A stretch of 64,000 nt of DNA from contig CBDEVW010000001.1 in the NCBI GenBank assembly GCA_965243755.1, positions 124,001-188,000 of the forward strand. The letters run 5' to 3'. The stretch comes from JANSWY01 sp965243755. GTDB taxonomy: Bacteria > Bacteroidota > Bacteroidia > Cytophagales > Cyclobacteriaceae. Positions 26,120 through 34,033 of the stretch are shown here, piece by piece (position 1 is the first letter of the stretch; each line of letters starts with the position of its first letter). The notes under the pieces were generated by a model. That model was given only the letters and a program-made list of their open reading frames with translations. It had not been told where the DNA came from and ran no database searches. A program made the translations under genes and the position numbers.

Positions 26120-27865
26120 ATGAAGATTAAGTTTACCGGAAAATTTAAATCAATAACAGCTTTCGAATGGGATAACATTCCGGCATTTGCCATCATAACT
26201 GGTCCTAACGGATCAGGCAAATCCCAACTATTGGAGCTAATCTTTAACACTATTACCAATAATAGACACACAACTGAACGAGCAGAACTAGATGGAGCTA
26301 AAATAGAAGGCGATGAAGTTATTTATCTGAAAGGAGAATGGAAATTGACCAATACTCAGTCATTCGATCTCTCCAAGTTAATAGAAAGACAAAACCAACA
26401 CTACCGCCAGTTTTCGAAAAACCAGTTAAGAAAAGACAGTATTGATCCCAATCAGTTAAGGTTGTTTAGGGCTTTTGAAAAAATTAAAGAAAAGGTTGGG
26501 AAGCCCCATAATGAAGTTACAGAGGCTGAATTCATTGCCAGTTTTCCTAAGATTGTAATTGAACAGGAACATCAACTAGGACAAAAAATAGGAGAAGTAT
26601 TCTATGAATATAGGTTGTCAGAAATAGAATTACAGGCTAAATCCATTGAACCAGAAGAAATTATAAAGGAAATTGGACAAAAGCCTTGGGTTGTATTAAA
26701 GGAAATTATGCAAGAGTCGAAGTTACCTTTTAAGTTTAGTGACCCTTCAACAATTGGAATACGTGAGAGTTTTCATTTCAAACTCTTTAATGAAGTCACC
26801 GATGACGAGATTAATTTGAATGATTTATCATCGGGTGAAAAAGTCCTAATCTCTTTAGTATTCTATCTGTATAATTCTCAAGAAAAGAAAATTTATCCAA
26901 AGCTGCTACTACTCGATGAACCAGATGCTCATTTGCATCCGACTATGGCTCAACAATTTCTAAATGTCGTAAAAAACATTCTTGTGGATAAATATGGTGT
27001 CAGAGTAATTATGACAACACATTCGCCTTCCACAGTTGTTTTATCAACAGAGGACACCCTATTTGAAATGTCCAAAACGCCTCCTAGAATTCGAAAATCA
27101 AGATCTAAAAACCATGCGATTTCACTACTTACCTCAGGGCTAATATTTGTTGGTCAAGGAACTAAATACATATTGGTAGAAGATGAGGATGATGTGGATT
27201 TTTATTCATTTTTATTTACTACACTGACTAATGAAGGTGTCATTCAAGGTGATATTCCTCTTGTTTTTATTCCAGCTTCATCTTCAACAAAAAGTGGCGG
27301 AAAAACTGTTGTCTATGATTGGGTCGACAAATTAAGAAACTCAGGACTCGGTGAAATAATGAAAGGATTAATTGATGAAGACAATGGAAATACAGCGAAT
27401 GACGGAATTTCCAAGATTGTCCGATACAGCATAGAAAACTATCTAATTGATCCGATTGTAACGTATGCGGCCTTAATGGATAAGGAACAGCATTTTGAAT
27501 TGGAAGGGATTAATTTGAAGGTAGGCGAAGAATACAAATTGAAACTCTTACCGGAAGCGGACATCCAAAAAATAGCTGATGAAATGTTTAATAAACTAGA
27601 GATTAACATAAAAAACTATTTTCCTTCTGACTGGCAAGAATCAGAGAAAACCAGGCAAGAGATTCAATTCATCAATGGAGTGAAGCTACAATACCCAGAG
27701 TGGCTAATTAGGAGGCGCGGAAAAACTCTATTGAATAGCCTTTATAACAATGTCTTTGGAAGCGGAACAGTAAATCATCAGTCTTTGTTCAAAGCTCTTA
27801 GGAAAATAGAATTTATTTCTACAGACATTCCTGAACTATTTGAAAGTATACAAAATGAAAACTGA
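26120..27865 (+). CDS. Cassette 5: OLD-like ATPase with C-terminal TOPRIM domain
   Basis: A 581-residue protein built like OLD-family nucleases. The ABC-type ATPase half has Walker A GPNGSGKS (28-35), signature LSSGEK (236-241), Walker B LLLLDEPDAHLHP (Asp266, Glu267) and the switch His in TTHSPS. The TOPRIM half (from about 348) keeps the acidic residues: Glu354 in LVEDEDDVDFY, and Asp419 and Asp421 in LIDEDNGN. So ATP-gated DNA cleavage is plausible. OLD-like proteins include P2 Old, GajA of Gabija and other anti-phage effectors. No helicase (GajB) or second gene is present in the cassette, suggesting a single-gene (class 1) system. The stop codon overlaps the recombination box at 27864. 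Confidence 0.82.
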   Translation: MKIKFTGKFKSITAFEWDNIPAFAIITGPNGSGKSQLLELIFNTITNNRHTTERAELDGAKIEGDEVIYLKGEWKLTNTQSFDLSKLIERQNQHYRQFSKNQLRKDSIDPNQLRLFRAFEKIKEKVGKPHNEVTEAEFIASFPKIVIEQEHQLGQKIGEVFYEYRLSEIELQAKSIEPEEIIKEIGQKPWVVLKEIMQESKLPFKFSDPSTIGIRESFHFKLFNEVTDDEINLNDLSSGEKVLISLVFYLYNSQEKKIYPKLLLLDEPDAHLHPTMAQQFLNVVKNILVDKYGVRVIMTTHSPSTVVLSTEDTLFEMSKTPPRIRKSRSKNHAISLLTSGLIFVGQGTKYILVEDEDDVDFYSFLFTTLTNEGVIQGDIPLVFIPASSSTKSGGKTVVYDWVDKLRNSGLGEIMKGLIDEDNGNTANDGISKIVRYSIENYLIDPIVTYAALMDKEQHFELEGINLKVGEEYKLKLLPEADIQKIADEMFNKLEINIKNYFPSDWQESEKTRQEIQFINGVKLQYPEWLIRRRGKTLLNSLYNNVFGSGTVNHQSLFKALRKIEFISTDIPELFESIQNEN

Positions 27866-28066
27866 TGCCAACATACCCAAGCTGTATTAAGTCTTCAAAC
27901 AGACAACTTAAAACCTCAATGAATCACGAGCATCTTCAGTCACGAACATTGAAGCAGTCATAAAATTGCCTCATCCATGCAGAGCCCTCTGGACACTATT
28001 GATATTTAGGGATATATTTGAAAGGTAGATAACATGCACTGGTGTGTGTTAGCAAAATGTTATCTA
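27864..28066 (+). repeat. attC-like site of cassette 5
   Basis: GATGCCAAC (27864-27872) is the exact 9-base reverse complement of the cassette start GTTGGCATC (26096-26104). The conserved module follows from 27876 to the junction 28059/28060. It matches sites 2 and 4 but is the most diverged at its 5' end. Confidence 0.7.
28013..28020 (+). promoter_or_regulatory. Bacteroidota-type -7 element reading into cassette 6
   Basis: TATATTTG in the conserved module, 39 bases before the junction, the same offset as at 22935. Confidence 0.5.
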
Positions 28067-28134
28067 CAAATGCTTCAAATTGGAACTCTGTCTTTCTAAA
28101 TACCATTTCTAATTAAGAACCATTACTTTTGGGT

Positions 28135-28368
28135 ATGATCGATTTAAAAGAAAGGTTAATCAAAAAAATCCAGGAGACAACTAATCCAGATGTCCTTAAA
28201 GAGGTTTACCGCCTTCTTGAAATTCAATTCGACGATCAGGAGATATACCAACTATCTAATGATCAAAAAACTGTGGTGAATGAAGCCCAGGAACAAATCA
28301 AAAAAGGAGAATTTTTATCAAATAAGGAAGCCAACCATGAAATTGAAGAATGGCTAAAAAAGAAATAG
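28135..28368 (+). CDS. Cassette 6: antitoxin-like protein of a broken TA pair
   Basis: A 77-residue, highly charged helical protein from the ATG at 28135 (an in-frame TTG lies two codons upstream). The layout MIDLKERLIKKIQETTNPDV...IYQLSNDQKTVVNEAQEQIK...EEWLKKK is that of Bacteroidota addiction-module antitoxins that precede ParE/RelE toxins. Its 3' end overlaps the truncated toxin by 19 bp. It is unrelated in sequence to the antitoxins of cassettes 2 and 4. Confidence 0.75.
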   Translation: MIDLKERLIKKIQETTNPDVLKEVYRLLEIQFDDQEIYQLSNDQKTVVNEAQEQIKKGEFLSNKEANHEIEEWLKKK

Positions 28369-28481
28369 TCTGGTCAATAAGAGCTCAACAAGACCGTCTG
28401 GAAATTTTAGAATACTGGATCAACCGAAACAAATCAAAGCGTTACTCTGAAAAGTTATATCATCTATTCAAGTTCTTTTAA
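28350..28481 (+). pseudogene. Cassette 6: truncated ParE/RelE-family toxin fused to repeat sequence
   Basis: Only 43 codons remain (MAKKEIVWSIRAQQDRLEIL...SEKLYHLFKFF) of a family that is normally about 95-105 residues. The N-terminal helical hairpin is recognisable. At about 28469 the gene runs into CAAGTTCTTTTAAGTCTTCC, which is the start of the conserved cassette module (compare 24435 and 25916). The stop codon comes from that repeat. So the 3' end was replaced by recombination or deletion at a cassette site. Confidence 0.75.
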
Positions 28482-28624
28482 GTCTTCCATCGAGCGACTG
28501 AAAACAACATTCAGTTTTTGTGCGTGTTGCACCGATCAGCTAGTTTAGTGTCAATAACAAAGGGGGGAATACGCACTTCAGCTGGAAGTTGTGGTGTATT
28601 GCAAAAAAAGAAATATAGTTAGAA

Positions 28625-29302
28625 ATGAAAATACTTGTAGCTGGCTCAGGTAAACTAGCCACCGCAATTTTGTCTGAGCTAGAATTTGAAAATCACCTGA
28701 TAACTAAGTGGTCTAGTGTCAACTCATCGAATGACAGTGAAAAATCTATCGTAATTCATGCAGGATCCGGAAGACAGCTTAATGACATTATTAGCTATTG
28801 CGATGAGACGAAATCCACATTGATTGAGCTTTCCACAGGACTTGTGACAGAATCTCTCGATACACGATTTACTATGGTAGTATGTCCCAATGTCTCCATT
28901 TTGCTTTTGAAAACCATGTATATGATTCAGAAGTTTGGACATCACTTTGATAAAAATGAAATTAAATTGATTGAGTCCCATCAATCCTCAAAAAAATCCG
29001 TACCAGGCACTGCATTTAATTTTGCTGACTCACTTCGGCTCAGGAAGGATAAAATAACTTCAATAAGAAATACAGAAGAACAAAAAGAGAAGTTTCATAT
29101 TCCGGAAGAGTACCTGAATCGACATGCTTATCATCAAATCACCATTAATGACGGGTCTGATGAAGTGCGAATTGAGACCAAAGTTTTGGGACACCAGTCT
29201 TATGTACGCGGGGTAAAAAAATTATTAGAGGTTGTGACACAAAACAAGCTTGAACAACGATCTTACTCCATATTAGAATTGATCGATAAAAACTTGCTTT
29301 AG
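28625..29302 (+). CDS. DapB-like (dihydrodipicolinate reductase fold) oxidoreductase
   Basis: A 225-residue cytosolic protein. The N-terminal Rossmann start KILVAGSGKLATAILSEL has GxGxxA for NAD(P). The catalytic block reads ESHQSSKKSVPGTA, matching the DapB ExHHxxKxDxPSGTA signature with the first His and the Lys kept, but the second His is Gln and the Asp-Ala-Pro-Ser part is altered. It is somewhat shorter than typical DapB (about 240-270), with the nucleotide domain shortened. It may act on another substrate or be a diverged paralogue. It sits next to the end of the cassette array and could be former cassette cargo. Confidence 0.7.
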   Translation: MKILVAGSGKLATAILSELEFENHLITKWSSVNSSNDSEKSIVIHAGSGRQLNDIISYCDETKSTLIELSTGLVTESLDTRFTMVVCPNVSILLLKTMYMIQKFGHHFDKNEIKLIESHQSSKKSVPGTAFNFADSLRLRKDKITSIRNTEEQKEKFHIPEEYLNRHAYHQITINDGSDEVRIETKVLGHQSYVRGVKKLLEVVTQNKLEQRSYSILELIDKNLL

Positions 29303-29538
29303 GTAAAGCCAATTTAAAACACACTATAATCGAGTAGACGCTGCGCCAGTGGTATCTGATGAAGTGCACCTCTCCCATGCTTGTGCTGAAGCTTCGGCTC
29401 ACTTCACACGAAGAAGAAATCATAATTCTCAAGAAATCCCTACAGATATTCAATAAACCCCAACACTTACTCAACCTTCAGTTGTGTGCAATAATATACA
29501 GGTATCTTGCCGTCAACATAACCAAATATCTATTACGT

Positions 29539-30024
29539 ATGAAAAATATAATTTTATCAGCTGTCCTTCTTGGAGGATTGACATTCTCGTGTGTTGATGA
29601 TGTCAATGAAGTAAGTTTGGAAGAATCTGGTCAGGCAAACGGTACCTCAGTAGCAACTGCCGAGGCGGGGATCAAATTTAAACACAATGGCTGCAATAAA
29701 GCTTTTGGTATCTGTTTTACCAAACCTATTGGCAAGCCAAAGCCAAAGCCGCCAAAACCTCTTTTCAGTATAGCTGAAGAAGAAGAAGGATGGGGTGGTG
29801 CAGTGATCACGATCAAGGATGATATCCTGATGATTGAACCTTATCGCAGGGCTCATACAGACGAAATGATCGTGCCCATTTCTGAACATATCGAAATCGA
29901 TCCTTTGATAGCAGAGGAACTGGGTTATAATGCTATCACATTGCTCCCGGGAGAATATGAAATCAGTTTTGATTCTGAAAATGAATGGGGAAAGATAACA
30001 GTAGCTGCTGAAATGGTGCGCTAG
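29539..30024 (+). CDS. Small lipoprotein of unknown function
   Basis: A 161-residue lipoprotein from the ATG at 29539: signal MKNIILSAVLLGGLTFSC with Cys18. The in-frame extension up to 29359 has no membrane or signal features and is rejected. A Lys-Pro tract (GKPKPKPPKP, about residues 70-80) separates an N-terminal Cys-containing part (HNGCNKAFGICF) from an acidic C-terminal beta part. Family unknown. A bidirectional terminator follows at 30049-30120. Confidence 0.65.
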   Translation: MKNIILSAVLLGGLTFSCVDDVNEVSLEESGQANGTSVATAEAGIKFKHNGCNKAFGICFTKPIGKPKPKPPKPLFSIAEEEEGWGGAVITIKDDILMIEPYRRAHTDEMIVPISEHIEIDPLIAEELGYNAITLLPGEYEISFDSENEWGKITVAAEMVR

Positions 30025-30048
30025 GCCTATGGGTGATCGCTAGTGAAA

Positions 30049-30120
30049 CTCATTACAATTTCTGAGGGCTTTTTGATCCGTGATTACATCAAGAAGCCCT
30101 TTTCTGATCCTTGTAATGAG
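30049..30120. terminator. Nested bidirectional terminator or cruciform
   Basis: CTCATTACAA (30049-30058) and TTGTAATGAG (30111-30120) are exact reverse complements. Inside, AGGGCTTTTTGAT pairs with ATCAAGAAGCCCT with one mismatch, flanked by T and A runs. It lies between convergent genes and can serve both. Confidence 0.8.
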
Positions 30121-30161
30121 TTGGACAAACTAGAATTTTAAATAATTGATCACATAATGCG

Positions 30162-30752
30162 CTAATTGACCATTTTCCTCAACCCCTGCAATGTTCGAAA
30201 TGGAAGTTCCGAAATGGCATTGTTGGCTAGCCAGACTGGAACGTTACCTGGCTCGGAATGGAACGTATAAGTAACTTTTGTGCAGTTGCCAACAGGTTCC
30301 AACAATATGGATCCCCCCGACTTCCCCATTCTGACTATTCCCTTTTTCTCTGGTATGAAATCAGGAACTCCCTCCAACAATACCCTGATACTTCCGGATG
30401 CAAGTTCCTCAATTGACATGCGATAAACCATGTCCCGGTTGCTGTATGGCCAGGGAAAACTAGTTTCTACATAATTGTATTGCACATGGTTTTCCAATTG
30501 CAGGAGTTGCGATGATTTTGTAAACCCAAACCATGCTGTGTACTTATCCGTATTTCGGAGTACCGCTAAAATCTGTTCCCTGGAAGCTGAAATGTGCGCA
30601 GTGGCTCTGAAGGCCTTAAATTCTGAACCAGGCTCATCTCTGGTATACACCTCAATACCGTCTTCAGCTTTGTCAATACTCCATGTATCCTGAGCTGCTA
30701 CAAAAAGACTCAACAACAAAGAACCGGCAAAGAACAAACATCGGACAATCAA
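30162..30752 (-). CDS. Exported START-domain lipid-binding protein
   Basis: A 196-residue protein with a signal peptide (residues 1-20, LLLSLFVAAQ). A START/SRPBCC domain fills the rest: WSIDKAEDGIEVYTRD, then ILAVLRNTDKYTAWFGF, SFPWPYSNRDMVYRMSIEEL and VTYTFHSEPGNVPVWLANN. The helix-grip fold binds lipids or other hydrophobic ligands; the ligand is unknown. It overlaps the end of the upstream membrane protein gene by 4 bp and is the last of a three-gene minus-strand unit led by a Crp-family regulator. Confidence 0.82.
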   Translation of the reverse strand: MIVRCLFFAGSLLLSLFVAAQDTWSIDKAEDGIEVYTRDEPGSEFKAFRATAHISASREQILAVLRNTDKYTAWFGFTKSSQLLQLENHVQYNYVETSFPWPYSNRDMVYRMSIEELASGSIRVLLEGVPDFIPEKKGIVRMGKSGGSILLEPVGNCTKVTYTFHSEPGNVPVWLANNAISELPFRTLQGLRKMVN

Positions 30753-31180
30753 AATATTGAAGTATTTGTCTGATACAATCGAAAAAAGTAATAAAGGAAG
30801 AGCACTGAAAAAATCAGATCGCCAATGATGACAATGTAAACCACAGCATTGGCCAACCCTGACATGTGAAGTTTTAAGAGTGCAATGGCAAAACCAACTT
30901 TACCTATCCCCCCCACCATAACAATGCCCGCATGTTTCAATGGATTAAAAGCGACCACAGCATAGCCAATAAAATAGACCAGCGTTGTGCCCCAGGCTCC
31001 CTGATAGATCGCAAAGTAAAGAGGATCCGACAACTCCCGGTTGAAAAAGCCATGGAAGGTGTAAGCAGTATTGAAATAGCCAAATATGGCCCCTATTAGA
31101 TTCCATAAGGCGGAAATAGCAAACAGGCCCCTAAATAAATTAATTTCATTGTTTCTCATTGCAATAGCATTTATAACCAC
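30749..31180 (-). CDS. Four-helix membrane protein of unknown function
   Basis: A 143-residue protein with about four hydrophobic helices (LFRGLFAISALWNLIGAIFG, GTTLVYFIGYAVVAFNPL, VGFAIALLKL, VIIGDLIFSVLFLYYFF). Family not firmly recognised. Its 3' end overlaps the START-domain gene by 4 bp and it starts 57 bp after the Crp-family regulator, so it is likely co-expressed and probably works with the lipid-binding protein. Confidence 0.7.
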   Translation of the reverse strand: MVINAIAMRNNEINLFRGLFAISALWNLIGAIFGYFNTAYTFHGFFNRELSDPLYFAIYQGAWGTTLVYFIGYAVVAFNPLKHAGIVMVGGIGKVGFAIALLKLHMSGLANAVVYIVIIGDLIFSVLFLYYFFRLYQTNTSIF

Positions 31181-31237
31181 TATCGCAAAAAAGGCGCACT
31201 AACCTAAGGATTGCATTTACATATGTAAAGGAAATCT

Positions 31238-31810
31238 CTACTGTGCCAGATTTCTTCTGATTCTGCTCAATTGTGTTGGACTGATACCAAGGTATGCGGC
31301 GATGTGATACTGGGGTATTTCAAGTTCTATCCCCGGATACTCCTGTTGTAAAATGAGGTATCGTTTTTCTGCATCAAGCATGGCCATTTCTATCTCCTTT
31401 TTTTCATTACTTAAAAAATATTGCTCCGCTATTAATCTTCGTATCCTTTCAATCTGTAAACTGTTCTCTGATAATTTTTCAATTACTTCAAAGGAAGCAC
31501 GCCAAATTTTACAGTCCGTCAGTGCCTGCTGAGCGACCATATTCTTTTGTTTACTAATGAGCGCAGCATATGATCCAATGATTGATGGAGCCGAAAAAAA
31601 TGTTTTATTATATTCTTTGCCCTCAAGGTTGATGTAATACGCCCTTACTATACCAGTTTCCAAAAAAGCAATCTCTTTTGCATACTGCCCTTTCCTGATG
31701 AAATACTCCCCCTTTTTTAGCTGACCGGGAGAAAATACCTGACCCATTAATGCAATCAGGTCATCAGATAATTTCATGGTCGAATTAAAGAATTCAATGA
31801 GGTTGTTCAA
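31238..31810 (-). CDS. Crp/Fnr-family transcriptional regulator
   Basis: A 190-residue regulator with an N-terminal cNMP-binding-like beta roll (KKGEYFIRKGQYAKEIAFLE, GIVRAYYINLEGKEYNKTFF) and a C-terminal winged helix. The recognition helix is in IAAYLGISPTQLSRIRR. It lacks the full PRExAxL phosphate cassette, so cAMP binding is doubtful, and it lacks Fnr-type cysteines. This subfamily is common in Bacteroidota beside transport or lipid genes. It likely controls its own three-gene operon and perhaps the divergent lipoprotein gene. Confidence 0.85.
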   Translation of the reverse strand: MNNLIEFFNSTMKLSDDLIALMGQVFSPGQLKKGEYFIRKGQYAKEIAFLETGIVRAYYINLEGKEYNKTFFSAPSIIGSYAALISKQKNMVAQQALTDCKIWRASFEVIEKLSENSLQIERIRRLIAEQYFLSNEKKEIEMAMLDAEKRYLILQQEYPGIELEIPQYHIAAYLGISPTQLSRIRRNLAQ

Positions 31811-31958
31811 TGATTTAATAGAATGGTAAGAAGCTAAAGATAATTAAGTCAGTCAATTGATGGGAAATTAATTGCTTTCGGGTCATGATTTACTACTATC
31901 AATCCGGTCCCTGAATATTTTTTTATTTTCTTTGGCCGCAAAACCCAATAAATATTCA

Positions 31959-32723
31959 ATGACATTGAAAACGAGCATTCAACTTCTTGCTGCACTTATC
32001 TTTTTAGGTTGCAAGCCCAAGGTATTCAACATGAGTGGCCCGGCCATGGAATCAACCATCATGACGGACACAAAAATCTATATTGACCGTGACAAGTCTC
32101 CGGTAAGAAATGACATCATCGCCTATCATATGCCCTCAGATGTAAGTTCTGTATTTGTATTAAGAATGATCGCACAACCTGGGGATACATTGCAGATTTT
32201 GAATGGACAAATTGCCATCAATGGGGAGCCAGTTGAAGATGCTCCAGGTGTTCAGTTCAATTATTACCTGAGCACAAGAAAACCGGTCAATGAACAATTT
32301 TTCATTGGCAATGGCATTAATGCGTTTAGTAGTATCCAGGACGGTTACCTGGTATTTACCACTGAACAGAACGCCTCAGAGCTCAAAAAACAGAAATTCA
32401 TCACCTCAATTTCAAGAGTAATTGATTCGGTAGATACTAAAACCCCAAACCTATTTGATGATTTTCAGGGTTGGAACAAGGATAACCTGGGACCTCTTTA
32501 TGTCCCCAAAGCAGGAGATCGGTTGTCGGCAGAACACCTTGTACGATATGCTTCGACCATTGAGAAATTTGAAAATACAGACATCAGTGGGCTCGGGGAA
32601 TATACCTTCAGGAAAAGTTACTGTTTCGTAATGGGTGACAACAGGGACAATGCAATGGATTCACGCTACATTGGTCTAATACCGATGGACCAGGTAATGG
32701 GGACGGTTCACGTACTCTTCTAA
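31959..32723 (+). CDS. Signal-peptidase-I-like lipoprotein lacking the catalytic Ser and Lys
   Basis: From the ATG at 31959 this is a 254-residue lipoprotein (signal ends LIFLGC, Cys18). The upstream frame from 31872 adds no credible signal. It keeps the S26 layout: NMSGPAMESTI where SPase I has the PSGSMxPT box, RMIAQPGDTLQI for the KRVIGLPGD box, and a perfect MGDNRDNAMDSRYIG. The residue before Met in the first box is Ala29 instead of the nucleophile Ser, and the general-base Lys is Leu68. So proteolysis is not expected. Binding or regulation of signal sequences is one possible role. Confidence 0.78.
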   Translation: MTLKTSIQLLAALIFLGCKPKVFNMSGPAMESTIMTDTKIYIDRDKSPVRNDIIAYHMPSDVSSVFVLRMIAQPGDTLQILNGQIAINGEPVEDAPGVQFNYYLSTRKPVNEQFFIGNGINAFSSIQDGYLVFTTEQNASELKKQKFITSISRVIDSVDTKTPNLFDDFQGWNKDNLGPLYVPKAGDRLSAEHLVRYASTIEKFENTDISGLGEYTFRKSYCFVMGDNRDNAMDSRYIGLIPMDQVMGTVHVLF

Positions 32724-32827
32724 CCCTTTTATTTCATTTTCGTAAAAGGTTTATCTATTGGTATTTAACCTTCCATGATTTTGCGCCACTCATGGGAGGA
32801 ATTCATTTTCAATTTTAAACTATAGTG

Positions 32828-33199
32828 ATGAAACTATTAAAATCCCTACTTATCGGCGCAATCCTGGCATTTAACGGATTAGACGCTGCTGGTCAGCAAG
32901 AACCAAAACCAAAATTGCATCATGTCCTTTTGTTTCAATGGGTGGAAGACCTGGATCCTGTTGCAAAAACTGAAGTCATCGATTTGTTCAAAGGACTCCC
33001 GTCACAGGTAGAAGGCTTTGAGAAAATCGAAATAATTGATTTGGCTGAATCAATGGATGGTTATGACACGGTTATCATTCAGGTATTTAGTTCAGAGGAA
33101 GCCCTCAAATCCTATGAGGCACATCCTGATCACCAAAAAATAGCCCAGATTGGCCCCTCTCTGTTAAGTGGCTTTAGCCTGTATGATTACTGGAATTAG
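32828..33199 (+). CDS. Secreted Dabb-domain (stress-responsive A/B barrel) protein
   Basis: A 123-residue protein with a signal peptide (cleaved near AAGQQ, about residue 22). A dimeric alpha/beta-barrel domain follows: LHHVLLFQWVEDLDPVAKTE, YDTVIIQVFSSEEALKSYEA, HPDHQKIAQIGPSLL. The Dabb family has His and hydrophobic residues at a small-molecule pocket; ligands vary. Exported versions are common in Bacteroidota. A GTG lies one codon upstream; ATG is preferred. Confidence 0.82.
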   Translation: MKLLKSLLIGAILAFNGLDAAGQQEPKPKLHHVLLFQWVEDLDPVAKTEVIDLFKGLPSQVEGFEKIEIIDLAESMDGYDTVIIQVFSSEEALKSYEAHPDHQKIAQIGPSLLSGFSLYDYWN

Positions 33200-33209
33200 T
33201 AAACCATTG

Positions 33210-33246
33210 AGTCTGGCCCAATAAGTAGTTATTGGACCAGACTTTA
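33210..33246. terminator. Bidirectional terminator hairpin
   Basis: AGTCTGG (33210-33216) with CCAGACT (33237-33243), and inside CCAATAA with TTATTGG, form a long stem around GTAG. It lies between convergent genes. Confidence 0.85.
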
Positions 33247-33253
33247 CCAGATT

Positions 33254-34033
33254 TCACTTTCTTTCAAAAGTAAATGCGAATGGAAGATTCCAGAACTTAT
33301 GATTGTCATCATTTTCATTGAAGCCGGTTTCAAAACTTCCCATTCTTTGATATTGATCATTGATGTAGATTGAACTTTCTGGCCCTCCTTCTGCATAACC
33401 CATCATATCAATTTTCAGCATATGGTCTTTGCTGAGCAGTACATTAATGAATTGATGCATTGTATATGGTTTGCGACTATGGAGGAGGAGCACCTGATTG
33501 TCGGTGGTTGTAGCAATTGTAGCTACGCTCCAATATTTTTGATTAATCTGCCACCTGTTTCTGGCAGGCCCGTCTGCTTTTATCATTCTTATATTCTGTG
33601 ATACATTGGGCCATTTATCCAGCTCGCTAATATCGTCCACCTTCCGATCCAGAAATTTAATCTCCTCATCATTCCATACCAGAAAAAGATTGTATTTATT
33701 GAACGCCGGCTGAATGACCACTCCATCAGCTTTGGTGTATCCATTTGGAATGAATTTTCCGGTAAACATATTCAGATTGATTCCTCGTCCCCATTTTGTC
33801 AATGGTTGGTAGCCTTTTGTAAATGAACCGCCTTCATTCACCAAAACATCTATATCCGCGGAGATCTTAAATTTAAATTTTTGTGGATCTATCTTGAAAA
33901 CCCATATGGATTCATTGATTTCAGTGAAGAGAATTCCATCTTCAATCGTTTGCCAGGTCTGGGCTTGAGCATGAAGAGAAAGTATAATCAGTATTTGAGG
34001 CAGCCAGCACTTTAATGTTTTCAGTAAGTACAT
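33254..34033 (-). CDS. Secreted phosphodiester glycosidase (NAGPA-domain) family protein
   Basis: A 259-residue protein from the ATG at 34033 (MYLLKTLKCWLPQ) with a signal peptide ending near HAQAQ. The DUF2233/NAGPA fold is suggested by NLNMFTGKFIPNGYTKADGV, RMIKADGPARNRWQ, VLLLHSRKPYTMHQFINVLL and the end IDMMGYAEGGPESSIYIND. In the animal enzyme this family removes GlcNAc from phosphodiesters; bacterial members cleave related phosphodiester glycosides. The substrate is not predictable. The extra 18 N-terminal codons up to 34087 are probably untranslated. Confidence 0.78.
   Translation of the reverse strand: MYLLKTLKCWLPQILIILSLHAQAQTWQTIEDGILFTEINESIWVFKIDPQKFKFKISADIDVLVNEGGSFTKGYQPLTKWGRGINLNMFTGKFIPNGYTKADGVVIQPAFNKYNLFLVWNDEEIKFLDRKVDDISELDKWPNVSQNIRMIKADGPARNRWQINQKYWSVATIATTTDNQVLLLHSRKPYTMHQFINVLLSKDHMLKIDMMGYAEGGPESSIYINDQYQRMGSFETGFNENDDNHKFWNLPFAFTFERK

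Larger units (their letters stand above)
22913..28500 (+). mobile_element. Array of integron-type gene cassettes without integrase (CALIN-like)
   Basis: Five complete cassettes and one broken one follow each other. All cassette genes lie on the plus strand. Boundaries at G/TT: 22982-23739, 23740-24616, 24617-25246, 25247-26096, 26097-28059, then 28060 onward. In each complete cassette the first 6-10 bases are the reverse complement of a box near its own 3' end: GTTGGAGCG with CGCTCCAAC (23511), GTTACC with GGTAAC (24325), GTTATGTTTC with GAAATATAAC (25029, one mismatch), GTTACC with GGTAAC (25832), GTTGGCATC with GATGCCAAC (27864). That is the relation of R' and R'' boxes in integron cassettes. 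No intI gene is seen in the window. Confidence 0.75.
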
